From Halococcus qingdaonensis (lineage in GTDB: Archaea; Halobacteriota; Halobacteria; Halobacteriales; Halococcaceae): DNA of 64,000 nucleotides. Shown here in pieces: positions 17,970 through 26,774 of this stretch. The stretch is from contig NZ_CP101943.1 in assembly GCF_024508235.1 (NCBI RefSeq), forward strand, positions 310,001-374,000, in the 5' to 3' direction. The notes below the pieces were generated by a model, which searched no databases, was not told the origin of the DNA, and was given only the letters and a program-made list of their open reading frames with translations. Both the position numbers and the translations under genes were made by a program. The first letter of the stretch is position 1, and every line of letters starts with the position of its first letter.

Positions 17970-18001
17970 TGAGAAAACGATTGTGCGAAGCTGAATCTGT
18001 A

Positions 18002-18691
18002 TCACATCTGCATTATGTTGTGTGTCATATTTTTGATTCGGCGTTTGACGCCGCCGGCGGCCTGCCGGAAGCTGATATACCACGGTGTGCGTTTGCCGGT
18101 GATCTCGGTGTGCCCGTTCCGTATCCCGTCGAGAACGCCGGCGGCCGTGTGGTCGGTCGCGTCGACGTGCGTCACGGCCTGGCCGACCATCTCGGCGATG
18201 TGGGCGTCGCTGCCGGCGGTCATCGGGAGGTCGTGCGAGCGGGCGAATCGGCCGGCGCGGCGGTTCGAGCGGCCGGTCAGCAGCCGGGAGTTGTAGATCT
18301 CGATGGCGTCGGCGCTGGCGAGTTCCTCGCTCGTGATATGCGGGGCGACACCGCTGCGCGAGCGCTGGAAGGGATGGGGGACGACCGCGATGCCGCCCTG
18401 ATCGTGGATCCGTTCGATCGTCTCGGTGAAGGGGAGGCCGGCCGACACGCGTTCATGGATGCCGAGCGCGAGAACGTGGCCGGCGGCGCTCGTCACTTCG
18501 GAGCCGGGGATGCCGATCAGTCCGTAGTCGGCGGCGCGGTCGGCGGCCGCGAGGCTCGCGTCGATCTCGTCGTGGTCGGTCACCGCGAGCGCGTCGAGCC
18601 CGACGGCGTCGGCCTGCGAGAGCAGCAGTTCGATGGGATCACGGCCGTCGAAGGACAGTTCGGAGTGGCAGTGAAGCTCGGCCGACAGCAC
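18002..18691 (-). CDS. PHP-domain metal-dependent phosphoesterase
   Basis: This protein of about 229 residues has the PHP metal ligands in order: [19 protein letters not shown], a GSEVTS Glu, VVPHPFQRS, and [10 protein letters not shown] near the C-terminus. PHP enzymes hydrolyse phosphate esters; histidinol phosphatase and nucleotide phosphatases are relatives, but this short form cannot be assigned a substrate. I chose GTG 18691, which gives the family-like start [10 protein letters not shown]; an ATG at 18757 would add 22 residues. It is divergent from purL. Confidence 0.85.
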   Translation of the reverse strand: MLSAELHCHSELSFDGRDPIELLLSQADAVGLDALAVTDHDEIDASLAAADRAADYGLIGIPGSEVTSAAGHVLALGIHERVSAGLPFTETIERIHDQGGIAVVPHPFQRSRSGVAPHITSEELASADAIEIYNSRLLTGRSNRRAGRFARSHDLPMTAGSDAHIAEMVGQAVTHVDATDHTAAGVLDGIRNGHTEITGKRTPWYISFRQAAGGVKRRIKNMTHNIMQM

Positions 18692-18833
18692 GGCACGGGC
18701 TTCGGGCGCTGGCACGAAAAGCCCCCGGTATTGCCGTCGCGGACGAGTCGATCGCACAGTCCGTGTCGCCGACGCCCCACGGAGCCGCCCGACTCATCGC
18801 AAGCGACTTTGCCGGTGTCCCGAACGGGGAGAC

Positions 18834-20972
18834 ATGTCCCTCTCCGCGCCCGATCGCGAACGCGTCGTCGAGGAGCTCGGCCGTGAACCGACACGCGCCG
18901 AGGCCGCGCTGTTCGAAAACCTCTGGAGCGAACACTGTGCCTATCGCTCCTCGCGACCGCTACTGTCGGCGTTCGAGAGCGAGGGCGAGCAGGTCGTGAT
19001 CGGCCCTGGCGACGACGCCGCCGTGGTCGCGCTGCCGGACGACGAACTGTACGTCACGTTCGGCATCGAGAGCCACAACCACCCCTCCTACGTCGATCCC
19101 TACGACGGCGCGGCCACGGGCGTGGGCGGCATCGTCCGCGACACGCTCTCGATGGGCGCGTACCCGATCGCGCTGCTCGATTCGCTGTATTTCGGCGCAT
19201 TCGACCGCGAACACTCGCAGTACCTCTTCGACGGCGTCGTCGAGGGGATCGCCGACTACGGCAACGCGATCGGCGTGCCGACGGTCGGCGGTAGCCTCGC
19301 CTTCCACGAAGGCTACGAGGGCAACCCGCTCGTCAACGTCGCCTGCGTCGGCCTCCTCTCGCCTGATCGACTGCTCACCGCCGAGGCCCAGCGCACGGGC
19401 AACGAGCTCGTCCTCGTCGGCAACGCGACGGGACGCGATGGGTTGGGCGGGGCGAGCTTCGCGAGCGAGGATCTCGGCGAGGACGCCGCGACTGAGGATC
19501 GCCCGGCGGTCCAGGTCGGCGATCCCTACGCCGAAAAACGACTGATCGAGGCGAACGAGGCCCTCGTCGACGAATCGCTCGTCGAGTCGGCCCGCGATCT
19601 CGGCGCGGCGGGACTCGGCGGAGCCTCTTCGGAGCTCGTCGCCAAGGGCGAGTGCGGCGCGCGCATCGACCTCGAAGCCGTCCATCAGCGCGAGCCCGGG
19701 ATGAACGCGCTCGAAATCTTGCTCGCCGAATCACAGGAGCGGATGTGTTACGAAGTCGCTCCCGAGAACACCGAGCGGGTCGCCGCGATCGCCGACCGTT
19801 TCGATCTCGGCTGTTCGGTCATCGGCGAAGTGACCGACGGCAACTACACCTGCACCTTCGACGGAGAGACCGTCGTCGACGTTCCCGCCGAATTCCTCGC
19901 CGACGGCGCGCCGGCAAACGATCTCCCCGCCGAGCAGCCACCGGAGCCGACCCGTGACCTCCCCGAGACGGCACTCGACACGGCGTTCGAGCGCGTCATC
20001 GGCGATCCGAACACCGCCAGCCGCGAGTGGATCTATCGCCAGTACGATCACGAGGTCGGGCTCCGGACCGCCCGTGGTCCCGGCGACGACAGCGCCGTCT
20101 TGGCGATCCAGGAGACGGGGACCGGGCTCGCGCTGTCGGCGGGCGCGGAGCCGAACTGGACGGCGGCCGATCCCCACGCTGGTGCGCGCGCGATCGCGCT
20201 CGAAAACGCCACCAACCTCGCCGCGAAGGGCGCGATGCCGCTCGCCGCGGTCGACTGTCTCAACGGCGGCAATCCCGAAAAACCGGAGGTCTACGGCGGC
20301 TTTTCGGCCATCGTCGACGGGCTCGCGTGGATGTGCGACGCGCTCTCAGTACCGGTCGTCGGCGGCAACGTCTCGCTCTACAACGACTCGGCGGCGGGCG
20401 CGATCCCGCCGACGCCGACGATCGCGATGCTCGGCGCGCGCGACGGCTACGATGCGCCACCGACCGAACTCTCGGGTGACGGAACGCTGCTGGTGATCGG
20501 CGATCGTGCGCTCGCTGGCCACGAGGGGGGACTCGGCGGCTCGGCGTATCTCGACACCACTGGTGGCACGGATCGTTTCCCGACGCTACCCGAAGAGCCA
20601 CACGCGCTGATCGAGACGCTCGCCGACGTGGCGAACCACGACGGAACACTCGCGGTCCACGACGCGAGCCACGGTGGTCTCGCGGTGACGCTCGCCGAGA
20701 TGGTCTCGCCGGCTGCGGGCGCGGACGTGGCACTCGATGGCCCGGCGAGCGCCGCCGAACAGCTCTTTCACGAACAGCCGGGGCGGGCGATCGTCGAGAC
20801 GACGACTCCCGATGCGGTTCGGGAGGCGTTCGTGGATATCGCTCCGGTTCACGAGATCGGCACGGCGACCGATACGGGCCGGCTCGATCTCGCAACCGAC
20901 GACGGCGACCTGTCGTTCGCGGCCGGAACGATCGCCGAGCGACGGGCGGTGCTCGATCGCGCGATGAACTGA
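18834..20972 (+). CDS. purL: Phosphoribosylformylglycinamidine synthase subunit PurL
   Basis: This 712-residue synthetase converts FGAR to FGAM with ATP and ammonia from PurQ. Signatures are [57 protein letters not shown], and the second-half [16 protein letters not shown] [11 protein letters not shown]. The ATG at 18834 gives the standard N-terminus ([18 protein letters not shown]). purS and purQ, its partners, are not in the window. It ends one base before the convergent SDR stop. Confidence 0.96.
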   Translation: MSLSAPDRERVVEELGREPTRAEAALFENLWSEHCAYRSSRPLLSAFESEGEQVVIGPGDDAAVVALPDDELYVTFGIESHNHPSYVDPYDGAATGVGGIVRDTLSMGAYPIALLDSLYFGAFDREHSQYLFDGVVEGIADYGNAIGVPTVGGSLAFHEGYEGNPLVNVACVGLLSPDRLLTAEAQRTGNELVLVGNATGRDGLGGASFASEDLGEDAATEDRPAVQVGDPYAEKRLIEANEALVDESLVESARDLGAAGLGGASSELVAKGECGARIDLEAVHQREPGMNALEILLAESQERMCYEVAPENTERVAAIADRFDLGCSVIGEVTDGNYTCTFDGETVVDVPAEFLADGAPANDLPAEQPPEPTRDLPETALDTAFERVIGDPNTASREWIYRQYDHEVGLRTARGPGDDSAVLAIQETGTGLALSAGAEPNWTAADPHAGARAIALENATNLAAKGAMPLAAVDCLNGGNPEKPEVYGGFSAIVDGLAWMCDALSVPVVGGNVSLYNDSAAGAIPPTPTIAMLGARDGYDAPPTELSGDGTLLVIGDRALAGHEGGLGGSAYLDTTGGTDRFPTLPEEPHALIETLADVANHDGTLAVHDASHGGLAVTLAEMVSPAAGADVALDGPASAAEQLFHEQPGRAIVETTTPDAVREAFVDIAPVHEIGTATDTGRLDLATDDGDLSFAAGTIAERRAVLDRAMN

Positions 20973-21860
20973 TCACTCGCCGGCGATCGCCCGTTCGATG
21001 GCCGCATCGAGCGGTGTGTGCGCGACCGAGACGAGATCGTCGAGCCCGCCGTTTCTGACGACGACCGTGTTGTCGAGGCCGGCCATCAGCGGTGCGACGA
21101 CGGTCTCGGGTACGTTGGTGAGTAGAGCGAGCCAGCGTGCCGCGAGGCGCTCGCTCAACCACGGGACGGCGGCGACGAATAGCCAGTGGCCGTCCGCGCG
21201 TGCCGTGCGCCGCAGCAGGTCCGCATAGGTGAGCACCGCCGGCCCGCCGATGTCGAACGATCGCCCGCGGGTTTCCGGTACGTCGAGCACCGCAGCGAGA
21301 TAGTCGACGACGTCGTCGATCGCGATCGGCTGGCAGTTCGTTCGCGCCGCCGTCGGGAGCGGGAGGACGAACACGCGCGGGAGATGGGCGACGAACTGGC
21401 GCACCATCTCGAAGCTCGCCCCGCCAGCGCCGACGATGACCGCCGCCCGGAGTACGGTGAGATCGTAGTCGCCCGCGGCGAGCAGTCGCTCGACCTCGTG
21501 GCGCGAGCGGAGATGTGGCGAGAGCGCGTCGGACTCCCGGCCGAGCCCGCCGAGATATATCACCCGCGAACAGTCGGCGGCACCCGCCGCGCGGGCGAAG
21601 TTGTGTGCCGCTCGTCGATCGCGCGCGACGAAATCGGCCGCATTCATCGAGTGGACGAGGTAGTACGCCGCTTCGCAGCCCTCGAACGCCGCCTCGAAAC
21701 TGCCGGTGTCGAGCAGGTCGCCCTCGACGACGCGCGCCGGCGGGCCGTCGTAGCGCTCGGCGTCGCGAGTGAGCACGGTGAGGTCGTGACCGGCCGCGGC
21801 GAGAGCGGGGAGCAGCCGTCCGCCGACGAACCCCGTCGCACCGGTCACTAGAACGCGCAT
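20973..21860 (-). CDS. Atypical short-chain dehydrogenase / NAD(P)H-binding protein
   Basis: This 295-residue Rossmann protein begins VLVTGATGFVGGRLLPAL (GxxGxxG cofactor loop) and has DLLDTGSFEAAFEGCEAAYYLVHSM, a signature of atypical SDRs related to NDUFA9. VIYLGGLG and VLRAAVIVGAGGASFEMVRQ occupy the positions of the catalytic strand. The canonical Tyr-x3-Lys dyad is not evident, which fits a cofactor-binding or structural role. It is convergent with purL. Confidence 0.85.
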   Translation of the reverse strand: MRVLVTGATGFVGGRLLPALAAAGHDLTVLTRDAERYDGPPARVVEGDLLDTGSFEAAFEGCEAAYYLVHSMNAADFVARDRRAAHNFARAAGAADCSRVIYLGGLGRESDALSPHLRSRHEVERLLAAGDYDLTVLRAAVIVGAGGASFEMVRQFVAHLPRVFVLPLPTAARTNCQPIAIDDVVDYLAAVLDVPETRGRSFDIGGPAVLTYADLLRRTARADGHWLFVAAVPWLSERLAARWLALLTNVPETVVAPLMAGLDNTVVVRNGGLDDLVSVAHTPLDAAIERAIAGE

Positions 21861-21983
21861 GTCTCACCGAGAACGTCCGTCCGCATAGCTCCTCTCACTC
21901 ACGGTGCTAGCGGCAACGGAAAGCGGGGACGAAGGTGGAGAGGGGTGTGATGATGCCAGGCAACGGAGTCGCCCCCGCTGGCG

Positions 21984-22002
21984 CGGAGCCGTGTTGGCTC
22001 CG
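21984..22002. promoter_or_regulatory. 7-bp hairpin in the alaX-SDR gap
   Basis: CGGAGCC and GGCTCCG are separated by a 5-base loop, in a 194-bp gap downstream of alaX and upstream of the SDR gene (both minus strand). No U-run follows on either strand, so a simple terminator is not obvious. It may be an RNA fold in the intercistronic region. Confidence 0.3.
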
Positions 22003-22054
22003 TTCCGAACTGATTCGGGTGTTGTAATAAGTTTTGTGTGCACACGAACCCCGC

Positions 22055-22786
22055 TCACGCTCGCTCCGGCCCGTCGAGCACGAACTCGATGCGCTCGGTG
22101 TCGGCACCTTTCGAGCTCCGGTCGACGATCGTCAGCTCGCCCAGCTCGCCGAGCCGATCGACGTGCGTGCCGCCGCAGGGACAGACGTCGACGTCGCCGA
22201 TCGTGACCGCTCGCAGCGGATCGACGTCGTCGGGGATCAAATCGAGGTTCGACCGGCCGTCGGGCGTTTCGGCTTCGAGGGTTGCCCGCGGGCGGTTCTC
22301 CTTTTCGACCGGGAGGTCCCGTTCGATCAGGGCGTTCGAGCGCTCCTCGATGGCGCGGAGATCGTCCTCGTCGAACGCCGCCGGTGCGAAGTCGATGCGT
22401 GCATGATCGTCGTGGATCCGATTGCCGGCGGTGCTCGCGCCGTACTCGTCGAGGACGACCTTCGAGACGACGTGCTGGGCAGTGTGATAGCGCATGTGCG
22501 CGAAACGACGCTCCCAGTCGAGTTCGCCGTGGACGGTCGCGCCCTTTTTCGGGAGATCGCCCTCGATCGTGTGCCGGATCTCGCCGTGATCCTTCCTGAC
22601 GTCGACGACGCGGCACTCACCGCTCTCGAACGAGAGGCGGCCGTGGTCGGGTGGCTGTCCGCCACCCTCCTTGTAGAACAGCGTTCGGTCGAGCACTATC
22701 GTTCGATCCGATTCGTCGATGTCCTCGACGCGCGCGTCGAACTCACGGCGATAGTCGTCGTCCGGCAGATAGAGCTGCTCGGTCAC
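22055..22786 (-). CDS. alaX: Alanyl-tRNA editing protein AlaX
   Basis: This protein of about 243 residues resembles the editing half of AlaRS and hydrolyses Ser- or Gly-tRNA(Ala) in trans. It has FYKEGGGQPPD, the zinc and catalytic motif RYHTAQHVVS (H-x3-H), and the C-x3-H pair in VCPCGGTHVDRLGEL. I chose GTG 22786 (VTEQLYLPDDDYRREF), which matches the family N-terminus. It is divergently placed to a small membrane protein whose TATA box lies at 22863. Confidence 0.92.
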   Translation of the reverse strand: MTEQLYLPDDDYRREFDARVEDIDESDRTIVLDRTLFYKEGGGQPPDHGRLSFESGECRVVDVRKDHGEIRHTIEGDLPKKGATVHGELDWERRFAHMRYHTAQHVVSKVVLDEYGASTAGNRIHDDHARIDFAPAAFDEDDLRAIEERSNALIERDLPVEKENRPRATLEAETPDGRSNLDLIPDDVDPLRAVTIGDVDVCPCGGTHVDRLGELGELTIVDRSSKGADTERIEFVLDGPERA

Positions 22787-22862
22787 AGAGGTGTCAACGG
22801 CACGCACGACTATGGATCTGTTTGCCGGCCAACGCCGGTAGCTGACGAGCGTCTGACGGGGT

Positions 22863-22870
22863 ATTATATA
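22863..22870 (+). promoter_or_regulatory. TATA box ahead of the 22892 gene
   Basis: ATTATATA ends 22 bp before the ATG at 22892, which is the haloarchaeal leaderless spacing: TATA centre about 26 bp from the start. It is one of the clearest promoters in the window. Confidence 0.65.
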
Positions 22871-22891
22871 GCTGGATTCATATCCGGAACT

Positions 22892-23257
22892 ATGTCGCGT
22901 CGCCACCGCCTCGACTCCTCGGGGACACTCGCCGGTGTGAATCGTCTCCGCGAGCGCATGGACGCGGTCGATCGCGCCAGCGTCGTCGGCAGCGCGCCGA
23001 TCATCGCCGGCACGGGGTTCGTGTTGAGCCGCGCGATCGCCATCGTTCTCGCCGGTGCGTCCGGAATCACCTTCCTCTGGGGACTGGTGATCGGTCTCGC
23101 CTTCGCCACCGCCGGCATCGTCGTGCTCGCCTCAACAGAAACCGACTCCGGACTGGGCCGTTCCACCCAGCACGTCGAACGGATCCCGTTCGAGACGGCC
23201 GGCGGCGTCATGTTGCTCTCGCTGCTCACCGGCATCGTTCTCGGCGCGGTTCTGTAG
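22892..23257 (+). CDS. Small two- or three-helix membrane protein
   Basis: This 121-residue protein has a basic Arg-rich N-terminus (SRRHRLDSSGTLAGVNRLRERMD). Hydrophobic segments follow near 35-55 and 58-80 (WGLVIGLAFATAGIVVLAS), and a last one near 103-120. There is no motif of known function. Expression is probably leaderless from the TATA box just upstream. Confidence 0.7.
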   Translation: MSRRHRLDSSGTLAGVNRLRERMDAVDRASVVGSAPIIAGTGFVLSRAIAIVLAGASGITFLWGLVIGLAFATAGIVVLASTETDSGLGRSTQHVERIPFETAGGVMLLSLLTGIVLGAVL

Positions 23258-23327
23258 CTCCGCGCAATCGGCCATCCATCGGCCTCGATCGGTGTTCGAT
23301 AGTTCGTTTTCGCTTCGCTCACGGCCG

Positions 23328-23363
23328 CGGCAAGCCGAACGGATAGACTTTTGTGGCTTGCCG
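23328..23363. promoter_or_regulatory. Perfect 9-bp inverted repeat upstream of the CHAT gene
   Basis: CGGCAAGCC (23328-23336) and GGCTTGCCG (23355-23363) are separated by 18 bases. The pair lies about 70-105 bp ahead of the ATG at 23432. Half-sites of this spacing suit a dimeric regulator; a hairpin terminating the previous gene is the alternative. Confidence 0.4.
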
Positions 23364-23431
23364 TGACGTCACATACAGGACGAACCTGATCGACGATAAC
23401 GAATGAATGCGACGAGACAGGTCGGCGAGTA

Positions 23432-25495
23432 ATGGCTGCGGTGTTCTTCAAACGGTCGACGGACGGGCTGGCGATCGTGGACCCGATCGAGCGCCGCCAG
23501 TACGAGCTGGCCACGAGCGCGGTACGACCGACGTCGGTCGAGCGGTCGAACTTTCTATTTCCGATCGAGAGCGCGGTGTCGGTCCGGACCGACGGGATCA
23601 CGCTGCCGAGCGTCGTCTCGGTCCACGTCCGTGACGGGTCGGGCGTGGTGATCGACCGCGCCGAGCATCACGCTGACGAACGGTTCCCGGCCGGCGAATA
23701 CATCCTGGAGGTGAGCGCGCCGATCAAACTTTACCTGCGAGTCGAAAGTCCGCTTCGGATCAGCGCCGACGCCGAGGGAATGGCGATCGAATTCGGTGGC
23801 GAACACGAGGTGCTGGTCGGCGCGCGCTCGCATCACGAGCGACCGGCGGCGACGGTACAAACGCCGGCCGATCCCGAAGCGATGATGAAGACGATCTCGA
23901 CGTTCGGATCGGCGCTGAAGACGACCAGTCCGGAACGGTCGTATCCGACACTCCGGGGCCATCCGCCGACGGTGAAGCTGGGCGACTCCGTGGATCTGGC
24001 GGGACTCGAACCACCCGAAACGGGTGTGACGATCGAGATTCCTCCTGAATACGACTCGATCTACGCGGTTGCGCCGCTTGCGTACTATTTGGGTGCGACG
24101 ATCGAACCGGGCTCCGAACCGCTGTTGCGGACCGATCGCGGGTTCGAACAGTCGCTCGCCGGTCCGCAGGGGTTCGAGCAAACGGTTGCACGGACGCTCA
24201 AGCAAGCGTTCTTCATGGACTGTCTCACCCGAACCGAGGGCTGGACGCCGATGGACCTCCACGAGCGACGGCTGTTAGAGGACGAGCTGGAGTTCGATTT
24301 CCCGGCGCTCTACGAGCAACCGCTGGCCGCGCAGCTCGAAACGTATCTCTCGATTCCCTACCGGACGATCGCCGAGCACGTGCCGGCGTGGAAGCTCACG
24401 GCCACCGTCACGGCGACGGCCGACAGCATCGAACATCTACCCTTCGTCGTGTCCGATCTCGCCGTCGTTCGGTCCGCACGGACGCGCGAGGTCTCGGTGC
24501 CGAACGTTCGATCGGCCGCGCTCGACACGTTCCTGCGCGACGACACGCGGAGTACGGGCACCCAGCCGGGCGGCGAGAACACGTACGTCAAACCGCTCCG
24601 GTCGGATTCGCTGGAGCAGACGTGGATCGGAGAGGGGACGCCGCTGGGGGCGAGCAAGGCGTCGCTGGCGGCCTATCGCAACCGATTGGAGCGCACACCC
24701 GCCGAGGGTGACATCGAGATCACGGTCGTTTGTAACGACGCGGCGATGGACGACGAGCGCGTCGTCGAGGCGAGCTATGGCGAGCGGGCCGATCTTCCCT
24801 TCGACGTGACCGTCGCCCACGACCTGACGACCGACGAGTTGGCGGACGTGCTCGCCGCCCGGACGGATTTCCTCCACTACATCGGCCACGTCGACGACGA
24901 GGGGTTCGCGTGTGCGGACGGCCGTCTCGACGCCCGGCAGCTCGATTCGGTCGGTGTCGATGCGTTTCTCCTGAATGCCTGTCAGTCCTACCGTCAGGGA
25001 ATGGCGTTGATCGAGGCCGGTGCCATCGGTGGGATCGTCACAATTTCAGATATTTTGAACAGCGAGGGCGTCAAGATGGGCCGCGCGCTCGCCTGCCTGC
25101 TCGATGCCGGTTTTCCGCTCGGGCCTGCCCTCGAAATCGCCCGTGGCGAGAGTATCGTCGGCGGGCAGTATCTCGTCGTCGGTGACGGCGGCTTCGCCAT
25201 CGCCGATGCCGCGGGCGGCACGCCGACGCTCTGTGAGATCGAGCGCACCGGGGACGGGTTCCGGATCGATCAGATCACGTATCCGACGCGCGAGCGCGGT
25301 CTCGGCAGCCTGTTCATTCCTGCTACCTCGGGCGACCGTGACTGCTATCTCTCCTCGGGTCGCGTCCGTCGGCTCAATCTCTCGGCACACGAACTCTGGG
25401 CGTTTCTCACGCTCGAAGCGATGCCGGTGAAGATCGACGGCCAGCTCCACTGGAGCGACCGGCTGGATTTCGGCGTGCTTCAGGGACCGGAGTAA
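23432..25495 (+). CDS. CHAT-domain (caspase-like) protein
   Basis: This 687-residue protein appears soluble. The first ~200 residues look beta-rich and the middle (about 210-400) looks helical. A C-terminal domain has caspase-fold hallmarks: FLHYIGHVDDEGF with His482 and His486, then FLLNACQSYRQG with Cys517, followed by GAIGGIVTISDILNSEG and an FYxxLxxG-like helix. That His-Gly-His / Asn-Ala-Cys-x-Ser pattern is the CHAT signature, a peptidase group often tied to cell-death or stress responses. No TPR repeats are visible and no partner substrate adjoins. It is separated from tbsP by a 375-bp gap. Confidence 0.8.
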   Translation: MAAVFFKRSTDGLAIVDPIERRQYELATSAVRPTSVERSNFLFPIESAVSVRTDGITLPSVVSVHVRDGSGVVIDRAEHHADERFPAGEYILEVSAPIKLYLRVESPLRISADAEGMAIEFGGEHEVLVGARSHHERPAATVQTPADPEAMMKTISTFGSALKTTSPERSYPTLRGHPPTVKLGDSVDLAGLEPPETGVTIEIPPEYDSIYAVAPLAYYLGATIEPGSEPLLRTDRGFEQSLAGPQGFEQTVARTLKQAFFMDCLTRTEGWTPMDLHERRLLEDELEFDFPALYEQPLAAQLETYLSIPYRTIAEHVPAWKLTATVTATADSIEHLPFVVSDLAVVRSARTREVSVPNVRSAALDTFLRDDTRSTGTQPGGENTYVKPLRSDSLEQTWIGEGTPLGASKASLAAYRNRLERTPAEGDIEITVVCNDAAMDDERVVEASYGERADLPFDVTVAHDLTTDELADVLAARTDFLHYIGHVDDEGFACADGRLDARQLDSVGVDAFLLNACQSYRQGMALIEAGAIGGIVTISDILNSEGVKMGRALACLLDAGFPLGPALEIARGESIVGGQYLVVGDGGFAIADAAGGTPTLCEIERTGDGFRIDQITYPTRERGLGSLFIPATSGDRDCYLSSGRVRRLNLSAHELWAFLTLEAMPVKIDGQLHWSDRLDFGVLQGPE

Positions 25496-25694
25496 GTGCA
25501 GGCGCTGGCACCGCTCACGTCGGTGACGCCACAACACGCCACCGTGAACTGAATGCTCTCGCTCGGCGACTCCGCTTCCGATGGTTGTTGACTATCACTC
25601 ACAACTGGTCGATATTCATCCGTGTCCGGGATGAAACTATCGTATGGTTTCCAACAGCAACGTATACGGTCAAAACCGTGTCGCGCGACGGCCG

Positions 25695-25725
25695 TCGATC
25701 AGCCGAACGATCAACGGCTGATCGA
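25695..25725. promoter_or_regulatory. 11-bp perfect inverted repeat upstream of tbsP
   Basis: TCGATCAGCCG and CGGCTGATCGA flank a 9-base spacer. It lies in the 375-bp gap between the CHAT gene and tbsP, about 150 bp ahead of the tbsP start. The rest of the gap is AT-richer toward tbsP and shows no credible gene. It is a candidate operator or the CHAT terminator hairpin. Confidence 0.45.
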
Positions 25726-25728
25726 GGG

Positions 25729-25752
25729 TGCAGACGTCATCTTCTGTCTGCA
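25729..25752. promoter_or_regulatory. Second inverted repeat upstream of tbsP
   Basis: TGCAGAC and GTCTGCA flank 10 bases, immediately downstream of the 11-bp repeat. Two adjoining dyads in one intergenic region suggest a compound control site for tbsP. Confidence 0.35.
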
Positions 25753-25870
25753 TGACATGCATATCGTTGCGGATATCGTGCCCGGAAGTTACAATATGCA
25801 TTTACTTTGTGCGTTTCAGGTTCGGTTGGCCAATAAAATTAAATAGATGGAAAACCTCCGTTTAGTTGCT

Positions 25871-26701
25871 ATGAGTTTCACGAACCGAATCGAAACGGAC
25901 GTTGCCGACGTATATCGCGCCGTGTTTTCGGAAACGACCGACGACGCGTTCGTCGTCGCGCCCGCGGCGGCATCGGTTGAACGGCTCGTGACGGTGCTCG
26001 ACGGTCTCGACAGCCCGCCGACAGTGCGCCTACTCGCGTTCGACAGCACGCTCAAGGACGTTCTCGACGACTTCCTGGTTGCCAGCACCGCCGCCGATCT
26101 CATCGACGAGGGCACGCTCTCGTTGGGGACGATCGAGGAAGCCGGCACCGGCCAACTGATCGTCACCGACGAAACGGTCGTCTCGCTCGTCACGGCGGGC
26201 CAGCGGGTGGCCGCCCTCGGCACCGACGACGGGGAGTTCGTCGCGAACGCCAACGAGCGCTCCGAGGAGCGCTGGGAAGCGAGCTCGTCGTACAGCCTCA
26301 GAACCCCGCCGCTCTCGCGGATCCGCGAGACGATGGCCGAGGCGTTCGATCCCGGCGTCCGCGACGACTTCGACGCCGTGCTCGCCTCGCTCGACACCGC
26401 CCGCGGCGACGGCGACGGTCTCGACGAGGTGACGATCAGCCTGCTCGTCGCGGCGAAAAACGAGGAGCTGCTCTACGACATCTCGAAGTGGGGTGAGGAC
26501 ACCGGCGTCGCGAGCAAGGCCACCTTCTCGCGGACGAAAACCCGCCTCGAAGAGATGGGGCTGCTCGACACGACGAAGGTGCCCATCGACGTCGGCCGCC
26601 CGCGACTGCGGCTGCTGCTCGGCGACGAGCGCCTCAGCGAGGCCGACGCCGACGAACTGGCGGCCGTCGCCACCGGCATCCTCTCGACCGACGCGTCCTG
26701 A
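25871..26701 (+). CDS. tbsP: Transcriptional regulator TbsP (DUF5821 family)
   Basis: This 276-residue haloarchaeal regulator has an N-terminal sensor-like half (to about 185). It is followed by a highly conserved winged-helix region: ARGDGDGLDEVTISLLVAAK, LYDISKWGEDTGVASKATFS, and VPIDVGRPRLRLLLG. In Haloferax, TbsP is reported to act with TrmB in control of central carbon genes. An AT-rich TATA-like stretch at 25834-25843 lies about 30 bp ahead of ATG 25871, favouring this start over the ATG at 25847. It overlaps nothing and is likely monocistronic. Confidence 0.88.
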   Translation: MSFTNRIETDVADVYRAVFSETTDDAFVVAPAAASVERLVTVLDGLDSPPTVRLLAFDSTLKDVLDDFLVASTAADLIDEGTLSLGTIEEAGTGQLIVTDETVVSLVTAGQRVAALGTDDGEFVANANERSEERWEASSSYSLRTPPLSRIRETMAEAFDPGVRDDFDAVLASLDTARGDGDGLDEVTISLLVAAKNEELLYDISKWGEDTGVASKATFSRTKTRLEEMGLLDTTKVPIDVGRPRLRLLLGDERLSEADADELAAVATGILSTDAS

Positions 26702-26774
26702 CTCCGTCGGATCGTCGCCGATCGCACCGGAAACGACGCTCTCACTGCCGATCGATTGCTTCGTCCTCTCCGGC

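Noticed and set aside
25622-25846. 74-codon frame upstream of tbsP
   Set aside because: It spans the inverted repeats and the promoter region, has no family similarity and unlikely codon use.
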